Below are positions 26,575-35,409 of a DNA stretch of 64,000 nucleotides, one piece after another. Source of the DNA: Burkholderiaceae bacterium (GTDB taxonomy: Bacteria; Pseudomonadota; Gammaproteobacteria; Burkholderiales; Burkholderiaceae_E); contig JAJTYR010000011.1 in assembly GCA_021463505.1 (NCBI GenBank), forward strand, positions 16,205 through 80,204. Reading direction: 5' to 3'. The position numbers were made by a program, and so were the translations under genes. The notes under the pieces are model-generated. The model had not been told where the DNA came from and searched no databases. It saw only the letters and a program-made list of their open reading frames with translations. The first letter of the stretch is position 1. Each line of letters begins with the position of its first letter.

Positions 26575-27192
26575 ATGAGACGTGCATACCTGTGGTCGGG
26601 CGTCCTTGCCGCGGTGGTTGCCGGCGGCTGTGCAACCACCGTGGACCGCGCCGTCTACGACGCGAAGGCGACCGCGACGATCGAGCGCGATTTTCATGCG
26701 CGCGGCATCGCCACGATGGACCGACTGAAGCAGGACGAACTGCAGCTCGCCTGCACGAAGTACCGGGATCATCTGCCGGCGGAGATCGGCAGGCGCATCG
26801 AGGGCCAGCAACTGGCTGCGATCAGGCTGCCGGCCGATGGCAGGCTCTCGGGCGACTGGAAGCGGGGCGCCGCGCTCGCCGAGAACGGCCGTGGCATGAC
26901 CTGGAGCGACAAGGCGGGCGAACCGAGCGGCGGCAGCTGCTACAACTGCCATGAACTCGCGCCGCAGCAGACCTCGTTCGGCACCCTGGGGCCGAGCCTG
27001 CGTCACTTCGGCAAACTGCGTGGCTACACGGCCGAGGTGCAGAAGTACGCCTACGAGCGCATCTACAACTCCAAGGCGTTTACGCCGTGCTCGGCGATGC
27101 CGCGTTTCGGCACGTCGGGCACGCTCACCGAGGCGCAGATCAAGGATCTGGTGGCCTATCTGATGGATCCCGAGTCGCCGGTCAACAAGTGA
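26575..27192 (+). CDS. soxX: c-type cytochrome SoxX, predicted lipoprotein
   Basis: The electron-accepting partner of SoxA. The 205-residue precursor carries one heme c site CYNCH (residues 122-126), a GTLGPSLRHFG segment and AMPRFG with the likely Met axial ligand near the C-terminus. The N-terminus ends in a lipobox AVVAGGC with Cys at residue 19, so the protein is likely lipid-anchored; soluble SoxX proteins have a plain signal peptide. The region 25-85 is an extra helical segment seen in longer SoxX forms. A GAGGAGA ribosome site precedes the ATG, 25 bases after soxA. Confidence 0.94.
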   Translation: MRRAYLWSGVLAAVVAGGCATTVDRAVYDAKATATIERDFHARGIATMDRLKQDELQLACTKYRDHLPAEIGRRIEGQQLAAIRLPADGRLSGDWKRGAALAENGRGMTWSDKAGEPSGGSCYNCHELAPQQTSFGTLGPSLRHFGKLRGYTAEVQKYAYERIYNSKAFTPCSAMPRFGTSGTLTEAQIKDLVAYLMDPESPVNK

Positions 27193-27238
27193 CGGGTGTG
27201 CCGGTGGTGCCCGTGGTGTCGCCCGTGGGCGGCCTTCG

Positions 27239-28963
27239 ATGATGGATCGCAGGGAGTTCCTGCAGGTTCTGGCGACCGCTTCGGCGGCGGGGCTGTCGCT
27301 GCAGGGCTGCGCATCGACGGGTGGCGCAGTGGCGGGTCGCAGCGCCGAGGCGATGTACGACATCCCGCGCTTCGGCAACGTCAGCCTGCTGCACTTCACC
27401 GACTGTCACGCGCAACTGCTGCCGGTGCACTACCGGGAGCCGAGCGTCAATCTCGGCGTCGCCGGAGCCATGGGCCGGCCGCCCCACCTGGTGGGTGAGC
27501 ACCTGTTGAAGGCGTTCGGCGTGCGGCCCGGAACGCCCGAAGCGCATGCCTTCACCTTCCTCGACTTCGAGGCGGCCGCGCGCACCTACGGCAAGGTCGG
27601 CGGCTTCGCGCATCTGGCGACCCTCGTCAGGCGGATGAAGGCCTCGCGCCCTGGCGCGCTGCTGCTCGACGGCGGCGACACCTGGCAGGGTTCGGCCACC
27701 GCGCTGTGGTCGAAGGGCCAGGACATGATCGACGCGTGCAAGCTGCTCGGCGTCGACGTCATGACCGGTCACTGGGAATTCACGCTGGGCGCGGCGCGCG
27801 TCGAGGAAGTGGTCGCGAAGGACTTCGCGGGCCGCGTCGACTTCGTCGCGCAGAACGTGCGTACCACCGACTTCGAAGACCCGGTGTTCGCCTCGCACGC
27901 GATGCGCGAAGTGAACGGCGTGCCGGTGGCGATCATCGGCCAGGCGTTCCCGTACACGCCGATCGCCAATCCGCGCCACCTGATTCCCGACTGGAGTTTC
28001 GGCATCCAGGACGAGCGTTTGCAGAAGATCGTCGACGAAGTGCGCGGCAAGGGCGCGCAGGTGGTGGTGCTGCTGTCGCACAATGGCATGGACGTCGACC
28101 TGAAGCTTGCCACGCGGGTCACCGGGATCGACGCGATCCTCGGCGGGCACACGCACGACGGCGTGCCGCAGCCGGTGGCGATGCGCAACGCGAAGGGCGT
28201 CACGCAGGTGACCAACGCGGGCTCGAATGGCAAGTTCCTCGGCGTACTCGACTTCGACGTGCGCGGCGGCAAGGTGGCCGATTTCCGCTATCGACTGCTG
28301 CCGGTGTTCGCGAACCTGCTGCCGGCCGATCCGGCGATGCAGGCGCTGATCGACCGGGTGCGCGCGCCGTATCGCGCGCGGCTCGAGGAACCGCTGGCGG
28401 TCACCGAGGCGCTGCTGTACCGGCGCGGCAACTTCAACGGCAGCTTCGACCAGTTGATTCTCGATGCGCTGATGGAGGTCAAGGGTGCGCAGATCGCGTT
28501 CTCGCCGGGCTTTCGCTGGGGCACCTCGCTGCTGCCAGGGCAGGCGATCACGCGCGAGCACCTGATGGACCAGACCGCGATCACCTACCCGTTCACCACG
28601 GTGAACGACTTCTCCGGCGAGATGATCCGGACGATCCTGGAAGACGTGGCCGACAACCTGTTCAACCCGGACCCCTACTACCAGCAGGGCGGCGACATGG
28701 TGCGCGTGGGCGGACTCACGTATGCCTGCGACCCGAATGCGCCGATGGGCCGTCGCATTTCCGATCTGCGACTCGACGGCAGACCGATCGACGCGAAGCG
28801 CAGCTATCGGGTCGCCGGCTGGGCGCCGGTGGCCGCAGACGCCAGCGGCGAACCCGTCTGGGAGGTGGTCGAGCGCTGGCTGAAAGCCCGGCGCAGCGTG
28901 GCGCCGCGCACGCTGAATCTTCCACGTTTGATCGGAATGAAAGACAACCCGGGCATCGCCTGA
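27239..28963 (+). CDS. soxB: thiosulfohydrolase SoxB
   Basis: SoxB releases sulfate from S-thiosulfonate bound to SoxY. The 574-residue precursor has a Tat signal (MMDRREFLQVLATAS). The 5'-nucleotidase-like metallophosphatase core has the di-manganese ligands in HFTDCHAQLLP, LLDGGDTWQGSA, MTGHWEFTLG, LSHNGMDVDLKLA and GGHTHDGVP. The C-terminal domain is typical of SoxB, with SPGFRWGTSLLPG and AITYPFTTVNDFSG. The start could equally be ATG 27242. It follows soxX by 46 bases and completes the truncated soxYZAXB set; soxCD is not in the window. Confidence 0.97.
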   Translation: MMDRREFLQVLATASAAGLSLQGCASTGGAVAGRSAEAMYDIPRFGNVSLLHFTDCHAQLLPVHYREPSVNLGVAGAMGRPPHLVGEHLLKAFGVRPGTPEAHAFTFLDFEAAARTYGKVGGFAHLATLVRRMKASRPGALLLDGGDTWQGSATALWSKGQDMIDACKLLGVDVMTGHWEFTLGAARVEEVVAKDFAGRVDFVAQNVRTTDFEDPVFASHAMREVNGVPVAIIGQAFPYTPIANPRHLIPDWSFGIQDERLQKIVDEVRGKGAQVVVLLSHNGMDVDLKLATRVTGIDAILGGHTHDGVPQPVAMRNAKGVTQVTNAGSNGKFLGVLDFDVRGGKVADFRYRLLPVFANLLPADPAMQALIDRVRAPYRARLEEPLAVTEALLYRRGNFNGSFDQLILDALMEVKGAQIAFSPGFRWGTSLLPGQAITREHLMDQTAITYPFTTVNDFSGEMIRTILEDVADNLFNPDPYYQQGGDMVRVGGLTYACDPNAPMGRRISDLRLDGRPIDAKRSYRVAGWAPVAADASGEPVWEVVERWLKARRSVAPRTLNLPRLIGMKDNPGIA

Positions 28964-29000
28964 GACAATCGCCGCTACCCCACGCGGGGTCGGGAGCGAC

Positions 29001-29549
29001 ATGCCGGAATCGATCGAGCCGCAAACCCTTCGGGGCCGGCGCCGCCTGTTGCGCGGCGCGGCGGGCCTGGCGCTGGCGAGCGCGGGGTGCCCGGTGTTCG
29101 CGCAGGCCGGTGCCGCCCGCACCGAGCCGCCGGCGATCGGCACCCGGGTCGAATTGCCGGCCACCCGGCTGCTCGACGGTCGTGAACTGCCGTCCGCCTA
29201 CTGGCGCGACAAGGTGCTGGTGATCGAACTGTGGGCCAGCTGGTGCCCGTTCTGCAAGCGGCAGAATCCGTACCTCGACCAGTTGCATCGGGCGCATGCG
29301 GGTTCGGGGCTCGAGGTGCTGGCGCTGTCGATCGATCGCCGGCCCGAAGACGCGCAGCAGTACATGCGCGAGCACGGCTATGCGTTCCACGCCGCGATGT
29401 TCGAGCCGCGCTGGCAGGCGGCCATCGGGCGCCCGAAGGGCCTGCCGATCGTCTGGGTCATCGGGCGCGACGGCAGGCTCAGGCAGATCGAGATCGGCGA
29501 GATGTTTCCCGAGGACGTCGAAGAGCTTGCACGCTGGAGGACATCATGA
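29001..29549 (+). CDS. TlpA/ResA-like thiol:disulfide oxidoreductase
   Basis: A 182-residue exported thioredoxin-fold protein. The N-terminus is an RGRRRLLRG-type Tat-like signal. The active site is WASWCPFC (Cys82, Cys85), and GLPIVWVIGRDG holds the cis-Pro. TlpA-type proteins reduce heme-binding Cys or protein disulfides in the periplasm. Its position right after soxB suggests a role in maturing SoxA/SoxX or recycling SoxY. The stop overlaps the start of the next gene (ATGA). Confidence 0.88.
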   Translation: MPESIEPQTLRGRRRLLRGAAGLALASAGCPVFAQAGAARTEPPAIGTRVELPATRLLDGRELPSAYWRDKVLVIELWASWCPFCKRQNPYLDQLHRAHAGSGLEVLALSIDRRPEDAQQYMREHGYAFHAAMFEPRWQAAIGRPKGLPIVWVIGRDGRLRQIEIGEMFPEDVEELARWRTS

Positions 29550-30052
29550 AGCTCCCTGGTTTCCGCTGTATCGCGATCGGCACGCTGCTGGCGCTGGGCG
29601 CGCCGGCCGCGACGGCCCAGGCCACGTTCACCACGCGCAGCCTCACGGTGGAGACGGCGCTGAAGGCCGCGCAGGCGGCGCTCGAGATCTGCCGCAAGGG
29701 CGGCTATCAGGTCAGCGTGGCGGTGAGCGATCGCAGCGGGGTACTGCAGGTGTATTTGCGCGATCGCTTTGCCGGCGCGCACACGGTCGATGCGGCGGCC
29801 AGCAAGGCGTGGAGCGCGGCGTCGTTTCGCATCTCCACCGCGGAGCTGGCCGCCGAGACGCAGGCAGGCAAGCTGATGAGTGCGATTCGCGACCTTCCGC
29901 GCGTGGCTGCGTTGGGTGGCGGCCTGCCGATCGAAGCCGCAGGTTCGACCGTCGCCGGCATCGGCGTCTCGGGCGCCCCCGGTGGCACCGCCGACGAGAC
30001 CTGCGCGCGTGCGGGCATCGAGGCGATCCGCGCCGACATCGAACTTCCATGA
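29546..30052 (+). CDS. secreted GlcG/HbpS-like heme-binding family protein
   Basis: A 168-residue precursor with a clean Sec signal (cut after ATAQA, about 25) and a full GlcG/HbpS domain: LTVETALKAAQAALEICRK, VSVAVSDRSGVLQVYLRD, DAAASKAWSAASF and GGLPIEAAGSTVAGIGVSG. HbpS of Streptomyces binds heme and GlcG proteins have an unknown role; secreted versions often lie in sox or c-type cytochrome operons. Its start overlaps the TlpA-like stop and its stop overlaps the start of a small membrane protein, so it belongs to the sox transcript. The exact function is not known. Confidence 0.85.
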   Translation: MKLPGFRCIAIGTLLALGAPAATAQATFTTRSLTVETALKAAQAALEICRKGGYQVSVAVSDRSGVLQVYLRDRFAGAHTVDAAASKAWSAASFRISTAELAAETQAGKLMSAIRDLPRVAALGGGLPIEAAGSTVAGIGVSGAPGGTADETCARAGIEAIRADIELP

Positions 30053-30195
30053 TGCTCGCGCGCCCGCCGCGACGCGCGGCCGACGCCGACGACTGCGGCT
30101 GCGACCGGCATCCGCGGCTGCGACGGGTGCTGTGGCTGCTGTGGCTCGCAGTCGCGCTCGGCCTGGCGATCTTCACCGGCCACGGTCTGGGGTGA
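30049..30195 (+). CDS. 48-residue single-pass membrane protein at the end of the sox operon
   Basis: A very small protein: a basic N-terminus, a CGCDRH stretch (Cys18 and Cys20), Arg residues, then one hydrophobic helix LWLLWLAVALGLAIF and a short tail. The ATG overlaps the stop of the GlcG/HbpS-like gene by 4 bases, which supports translation. I recognise no family. The cytoplasmic CGC motif and the location suggest a small assembly or anchoring factor, but this is a guess. Confidence 0.55.
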   Translation: MMLARPPRRAADADDCGCDRHPRLRRVLWLLWLAVALGLAIFTGHGLG

Positions 30196-30233
30196 CCGCC
30201 CGCAGGCGGGGTTGCCTGCACTGTTGACCGACA

Positions 30234-31382
30234 ATGTCGGCCATGCCGACCGTTCGCATTCACACCGGATTGTGCCGCCGCGGTGGCGCGTGCATTGCCG
30301 CGCTGGTGCTGCCGGCTGGCGTGCACGCGCAGACGCCCGAGGAGCGTTGCCTGCTCGAGGCACTGCGTCAGGCGGCACCGCAGACCACGGTCGAGGCGCT
30401 TCGCGCCGGCTGCGCCGCGCCGGACGCACCAGCGCCGGCGCGCGTCGCGCCGGCGCCGGAGTCCCTCGCGCCGTTGCCCGAAGCCGGTAGTCCGGTGGTC
30501 GGCCCGACGGTGGGCGTCGTGCGCGATACGGAGCAGGGCCTGTCGGTCGCACCGGTGTCGCGCTCGAGGCCGGTCGGTGACTCGCCGGTACGCCGGCGCA
30601 TTGCGGAGGAAGGCGTGCTCTGGGGTGAACGCTTCGCGCTGCTGCCGCACCGTCCGAACTACCTGCTGCCGTTCAGTCACGCGTTCGACGTGCCCGGAAC
30701 CGCCGGCGCGGCGCCGGTTCAGCGCAACGAGGTCAAGTTCCAGGTCAGCTTCAAGTTCCCGTTGACCCCGCCGCTCCATGACGGACGCCTGGCGGTGTTC
30801 TTCGCCTACACCGGACAGTCGTGGTGGCAGGCCTGGAACAGCGAGCGCTCCAGCCCGTTTCGCGAGTACAGCCACGAACCCGAGCTGTTCGCGTCCTGGG
30901 CGCCCGCGATCCGGTTGCTCGGCTGGGACTGGCGGGTGGCCTCGGCGGGCTTCGCGCATCAATCCAATGGCCGCTCCGGCGCGTTCTCGCGCAGCTGGAA
31001 TCGCCTGTTTGCCGAGATGCTGCTCGATCGCCCGGGTCCGTGGTGGGTCGGCATCCGCCCCTGGTGGCGCATCCCCGAGAGCACAAAGCCCGGTCCCGAT
31101 TCGCCCCGGGGCGACGACAATCCGGACATCACCCGCTTCGCGGGCCACGGGGAGCTGCGCGTCGGCTACGCCGGCCTGCACAACTGGACGCTGACGATGC
31201 GCCGCAGTCTGTCGAGCGCCGGCAAGAGTGCCATCCAGCTCGACTACAGTCGTCCGACCGGCTTCAGCCCCAATCTGCGCTGGTACCTGCAGTACTTCGA
31301 CGGTTACGGCGAGAACCTGCTCGACTACCGGACACACCTGCGGCACATCGGCGTGGGCGTGATGCTGAACGACTGGTACTGA
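30234..31382 (+). CDS. pldA: outer membrane phospholipase A1 (OmpLA)
   Basis: A 382-residue precursor of the outer membrane phospholipase. After a signal peptide (about 1-32) and a 100-residue Pro/Ala-rich linker, the 12-strand barrel begins near RPNYLLPFSHA. The catalytic set is His242, Ser244 and Asn256 in FAHQSNGRSGAFSRSWN, with the same spacing as E. coli His142, Ser144 and Asn156. GDDNPDITRFAGHGELR and the terminal VGVMLNDWY fit a barrel whose last residue is aromatic. The N-terminal extension is longer than in E. coli. The gene starts 39 bases after the sox small protein. A 14-base tandem repeat begins exactly at its stop codon. Confidence 0.93.
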   Translation: MSAMPTVRIHTGLCRRGGACIAALVLPAGVHAQTPEERCLLEALRQAAPQTTVEALRAGCAAPDAPAPARVAPAPESLAPLPEAGSPVVGPTVGVVRDTEQGLSVAPVSRSRPVGDSPVRRRIAEEGVLWGERFALLPHRPNYLLPFSHAFDVPGTAGAAPVQRNEVKFQVSFKFPLTPPLHDGRLAVFFAYTGQSWWQAWNSERSSPFREYSHEPELFASWAPAIRLLGWDWRVASAGFAHQSNGRSGAFSRSWNRLFAEMLLDRPGPWWVGIRPWWRIPESTKPGPDSPRGDDNPDITRFAGHGELRVGYAGLHNWTLTMRRSLSSAGKSAIQLDYSRPTGFSPNLRWYLQYFDGYGENLLDYRTHLRHIGVGVMLNDWY

Positions 31383-31430
31383 GCGACTTGCACTGAGCGA
31401 CTTGCACTGAGCGACTTGCACTGAGCGACT
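31380..31430. repeat. 14-base tandem repeat starting at the pldA stop codon
   Basis: Three exact copies of TGAGCGACTTGCAC (31380-31393, 31394-31407, 31408-31421) and nine bases of a fourth. The first TGA is the pldA stop. Since 14 is not a multiple of 3, the repeated TGA puts stop codons in all three forward frames right after the gene. Copies are identical, so the expansion is recent. Confidence 0.9.
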
Positions 31431-31442
31431 GCGACCGAACGG

Positions 31443-31468
31443 CCGGTGCGCCGGGTGGCCGGCACCGG
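31443..31468. terminator. weak stem-loop between convergent pldA and acyl-CoA ligase genes
   Basis: A 7-base inverted repeat CCGGTGC/GCACCGG with a 12-base loop lies in the gap between two convergent genes. It has no T-tract on either strand, so it is only a possible terminator or pause site. Confidence 0.25.
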
Positions 31469-31477
31469 GCGCGCTGT

Positions 31478-33322
31478 TCAGCGATACAGCGCCTCGATCT
31501 CGGCGGCGTACGCCTGATGGATGCTGGCGCGGCGCACCTTCATCGTCGCCGTGACTTCGCCCTCGTCGTGGTCCAGCTCCTTCGCGAGCAGGTGGAAGCG
31601 CCTGATCCGTGCCACCGGCGCCAATTGCGCATTGCCGTGCGCGATCTCGGCCTCGATCAACGCGCGCACCTTCGGATGCTCCGCCAGCGAGCGGAAGTGC
31701 GTGAAGGCGATGCGCTGCGATTCGGCCCATTTTCCGACCGTCTCGAAGTCGATCTGCACCAGCGCCGACGCGAAGCGGCGGCCATCGGCGATCACGATGA
31801 ACTCGCGGATGAAGGGGCTTGCCTTCATCGTGTTCTCGATCTCGGATGGCGTCAGGTTCTTGCCGCCGGCGGTGATCATGATGTCCTTGAGCCGGTCGAC
31901 CACGCGCAACTGCCCGTTGTCTTCGCGCACGACGTCGCCGGTGTACAGCCAGTCGTCGCGGATCGCTGCCGCGGTCGCCTCCGGGCTCTTGTAGTAGCCG
32001 GCGAAGACCATGCCGCCGCGCACCAGCAACTCGCCGTCGGCGCCGATGCGGTGCTCGACGCCGAGCGTCGGTTCGCCGACGGTGCCGATGCGCACGCGGT
32101 CGAGCCGCTGCCCGGTGATCATTCCGGTGGACTCGGTGAGCCCGTAGACCTCGACCAGCGGCACCCCGATGGTGCGGAAGAAGCGCACCACCGCGGGCGG
32201 AATCGGTGCGGCGCCGGTGAGCGCCACGCGTGCGCGCCGCAGCCCGATGAAGTTCTGCAGCGAGCGGAACATCGCCAGCCAGGCGAGGGTGAAGCGCAGT
32301 TTCTCGGACATCGTGCGCTGCGCGGGCGTCTTTTCGGCGAAGCTCCCGCAGGTGGCCAGCGCGCGCTCGAACAACGCGCGCCGCAGCCGCCCGGTTTCCT
32401 GCATCTTGATGTGGATCGACGCGTGCAGCTTTTCCCAGATGCGCGGCACACCGAGGAACATCGTCGGCGCCACCTCGCGGAGATCTTCCTGCACGGTGCG
32501 GATCGACTCGCCGAAGTTCACCTGCGAGCCGAGGTAGATCGGCACGAAGGTGGTCAGCATCTGCTCGGCGACGTGGCACAGCGGCAGGTACGACAGGTGT
32601 GTCGTGTCGGCGCCGAGGCGCAGCCGTTCGACGATGCCCGGGACCACTGCACGGATGTTGCCGTAGCGGATCATCGCGCCCTTGGGTTTGCCGGTGGAGC
32701 CGGACGTGTAGATCATCAGCGCGATGTCGTCGAGCGTCTGCGCGGCCAGCACCTCGTCGACCAGCGCAGGGTGCGCCGCCGCGTGCTGCACACCGAGCCG
32801 CTCGAGCTCTTCGAACGACTTCACCAGGTCGCGGTGCCCGGGGGGCGTGCTGCGCAGGCCCTTCTTCTCCATCACGACGATCGCACGCAGTCGCGGCAGT
32901 TGCGCGCGTGCCGCGATCACCTTGTCGGTCTGCTCCTGGTCCTCGCAGACCACGATGTCGACGTCGGCATGCGCGAGCACCCAGGCGGCCTCCGGCGTCG
33001 GGCTCGTCGGATACACGCCGACGGTGACTGCGCCGACCAGGCTCGTGCCGAGCTGGGCAAGTACCCATTCGACCCGGTTCTCGGAGATGATGCCGACGTG
33101 TCCGCCCGGCGGCAACCCGAGCGCGCGCAGGCCGTGGCCGACCTGGCGGGCGCGTCGCCACCAGGTCTGCCAGTCGATCGGGTTCCAGATGCCGAAGTCC
33201 TTCTGCCGGATGGCGATCGCGCCGGGCCGCAGCCGCGCCTGCTCGCGCAACATCTGCGCCAGCGTGAGCGGCGGCAGCGCCATGTCGGGCGGAGGGACGG
33301 CCGGCGCAGCGATGTCGTTCAT
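31478..33322 (-). CDS. long-chain acyl-CoA ligase (AMP-forming)
   Basis: A 614-residue ANL-superfamily enzyme that activates a carboxylic acid to acyl-AMP and then acyl-CoA. The P-loop-like motif MIYTSGSTGKPKG is at residues 203-215; VYGLTESTGMI and YTGDVV with LKDIMITAGGKNLTP hold the adenylate-binding and hinge motifs. The protein resembles FadD15/FAA1-like long-chain ligases. It is the last gene of a liv-type ABC operon, 22 bases after livF, a pairing common in betaproteobacteria, which suggests the transporter brings in a fatty or aromatic acid that this enzyme activates. The exact substrate cannot be read from sequence. Confidence 0.9.
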   Translation of the reverse strand: MNDIAAPAVPPPDMALPPLTLAQMLREQARLRPGAIAIRQKDFGIWNPIDWQTWWRRARQVGHGLRALGLPPGGHVGIISENRVEWVLAQLGTSLVGAVTVGVYPTSPTPEAAWVLAHADVDIVVCEDQEQTDKVIAARAQLPRLRAIVVMEKKGLRSTPPGHRDLVKSFEELERLGVQHAAAHPALVDEVLAAQTLDDIALMIYTSGSTGKPKGAMIRYGNIRAVVPGIVERLRLGADTTHLSYLPLCHVAEQMLTTFVPIYLGSQVNFGESIRTVQEDLREVAPTMFLGVPRIWEKLHASIHIKMQETGRLRRALFERALATCGSFAEKTPAQRTMSEKLRFTLAWLAMFRSLQNFIGLRRARVALTGAAPIPPAVVRFFRTIGVPLVEVYGLTESTGMITGQRLDRVRIGTVGEPTLGVEHRIGADGELLVRGGMVFAGYYKSPEATAAAIRDDWLYTGDVVREDNGQLRVVDRLKDIMITAGGKNLTPSEIENTMKASPFIREFIVIADGRRFASALVQIDFETVGKWAESQRIAFTHFRSLAEHPKVRALIEAEIAHGNAQLAPVARIRRFHLLAKELDHDEGEVTATMKVRRASIHQAYAAEIEALYR

Positions 33323-33344
33323 GGCGGGCAGCGGACAATCGAGG

Positions 33345-34166
<822 letters not shown>

Positions 34167-34173
34167 GGACGGA

Positions 34174-35361
34174 TCACTCCAGCGAGATCCAGTCCGACAC
34201 GGGCACCATCTTCTGCTGCTTCATGTCGGCGCGCACGATCCGGCCCACCGGGATCGAGTTGCCCTTGATCGAGATCGGCACACCGATGATGCCGCCGGTG
34301 TCGAAGTTGCGGATCGAGTTGAGCGCGGCCTTCAGGTTGTCGCCGTTCAACGCCTTGCCGGCGTCGAGCGTGCGCCTGGCGGCCTCGGCGAACAGCATCG
34401 TCGTCAGGAACCCCTGCATGTAGGCGTTGCTCTGGTACTCGGGCCGCATCTGGCGGATCTTCTCGAGCATCGGCGCCTTCGGGTCGGTTTCGTAGTAGTA
34501 GCGGAACGGCATCACGCCCATGAAGCCTTCGGCGGCTTCGCCCATCTTCATGACCATCGAGTGGTCCATGGTCCAGAAGGTGCCCATGAACTGGCTGGTC
34601 ATGCCCATCTTCTTCGCCTGCGTCACGAACTCGGGGATCGGCGCCAGCACGTAGCCGTGGAAGATCGTGTAGTCGGGCGCTGCGCGGCGCAGCTTGATCA
34701 CCTCGGCCGAGACGTCGACACTGCCCGGCGGGGTCATGATCTCGGCGACGACGTTCAGGCCCAGTTTTTTCGCCAGCTCGCGGCTGGGCTCGACGGGGTC
34801 GCGGCCGAACTCGGAGTCCGAGTAGACGAACGCCACCTTCGCGCCCGGTTTCGCCTTCGCGATGTAGCGCAGCAGGATGCCGAACATCTCGGTGTAGTCG
34901 GGGCCGACCAGGAACTGGTGCGGGTACTTCTGCGGATTGTTGATCTCGGTGGCGAACGAAGCGCCGGCCATCAGGATCGTGCCCATCCGCTCGAGCTCGG
35001 GGTTGATGGTCTTGGCGAACGCGGTCGAGTCGCCGTAGTACAGGTTGACCTTGTTCTGGCTGGTGATCTTCTTGAACGCCGCTACCGACGCATCGACCTT
35101 GTAGGCGGTGTCCTCGGGCACGTAGCGCAGCTTGCGGCCCTTGATGCCGCCGGCGTCGTTGACGATCTTCACGTAGTCCTGGATGCCGGCGTGGATGCCG
35201 ATGCCGGCGAACGCGAACACGCCGGTCATCGGGATCGAGCCGCCGATGACGATGTCTTCGGCCTGGGCGTGCGCCGCGGGCACGAGCGCCAGGCCGGCGG
35301 TGGCCGCGATCGCGGTCATCAGTTCGCGGCGCGTCTGCTCGCGGTGGGTCGGGTGCTTCAT
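34174..35361 (-). CDS. LivK-type ABC transporter substrate-binding protein
   Basis: A 395-residue periplasmic binding protein. The signal has a twin-Arg core (QTRRELMTAIAATAG) and likely cuts after AAHAQA. The mature start DIVIGGSIPMTG and the segments NDAGGIKGRKLRYV and FAYSDSEFGRD-like (VYSDSEFGRD) are typical of the Peripla_BP_6 family. A GGAGGACGAC ribosome site precedes the ATG. Ligand unknown; the linked acyl-CoA ligase suggests a carboxylic acid and not only amino acids. Confidence 0.9.
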   Translation of the reverse strand: MKHPTHREQTRRELMTAIAATAGLALVPAAHAQAEDIVIGGSIPMTGVFAFAGIGIHAGIQDYVKIVNDAGGIKGRKLRYVPEDTAYKVDASVAAFKKITSQNKVNLYYGDSTAFAKTINPELERMGTILMAGASFATEINNPQKYPHQFLVGPDYTEMFGILLRYIAKAKPGAKVAFVYSDSEFGRDPVEPSRELAKKLGLNVVAEIMTPPGSVDVSAEVIKLRRAAPDYTIFHGYVLAPIPEFVTQAKKMGMTSQFMGTFWTMDHSMVMKMGEAAEGFMGVMPFRYYYETDPKAPMLEKIRQMRPEYQSNAYMQGFLTTMLFAEAARRTLDAGKALNGDNLKAALNSIRNFDTGGIIGVPISIKGNSIPVGRIVRADMKQQKMVPVSDWISLE

Positions 35362-35409
35362 GTCGTCCTCCTTCTCGGGTATGGTCGGTCAGCGGGTGAG
35401 CGGGATCGT

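Noticed and set aside
29712..33338. A 1208-codon open frame on the minus strand
   Set aside because: It crosses pldA, the repeat and the acyl-CoA ligase in the wrong frame; its residues are Arg/Ala/His-rich and low in complexity, as expected for a shadow in GC-rich DNA.
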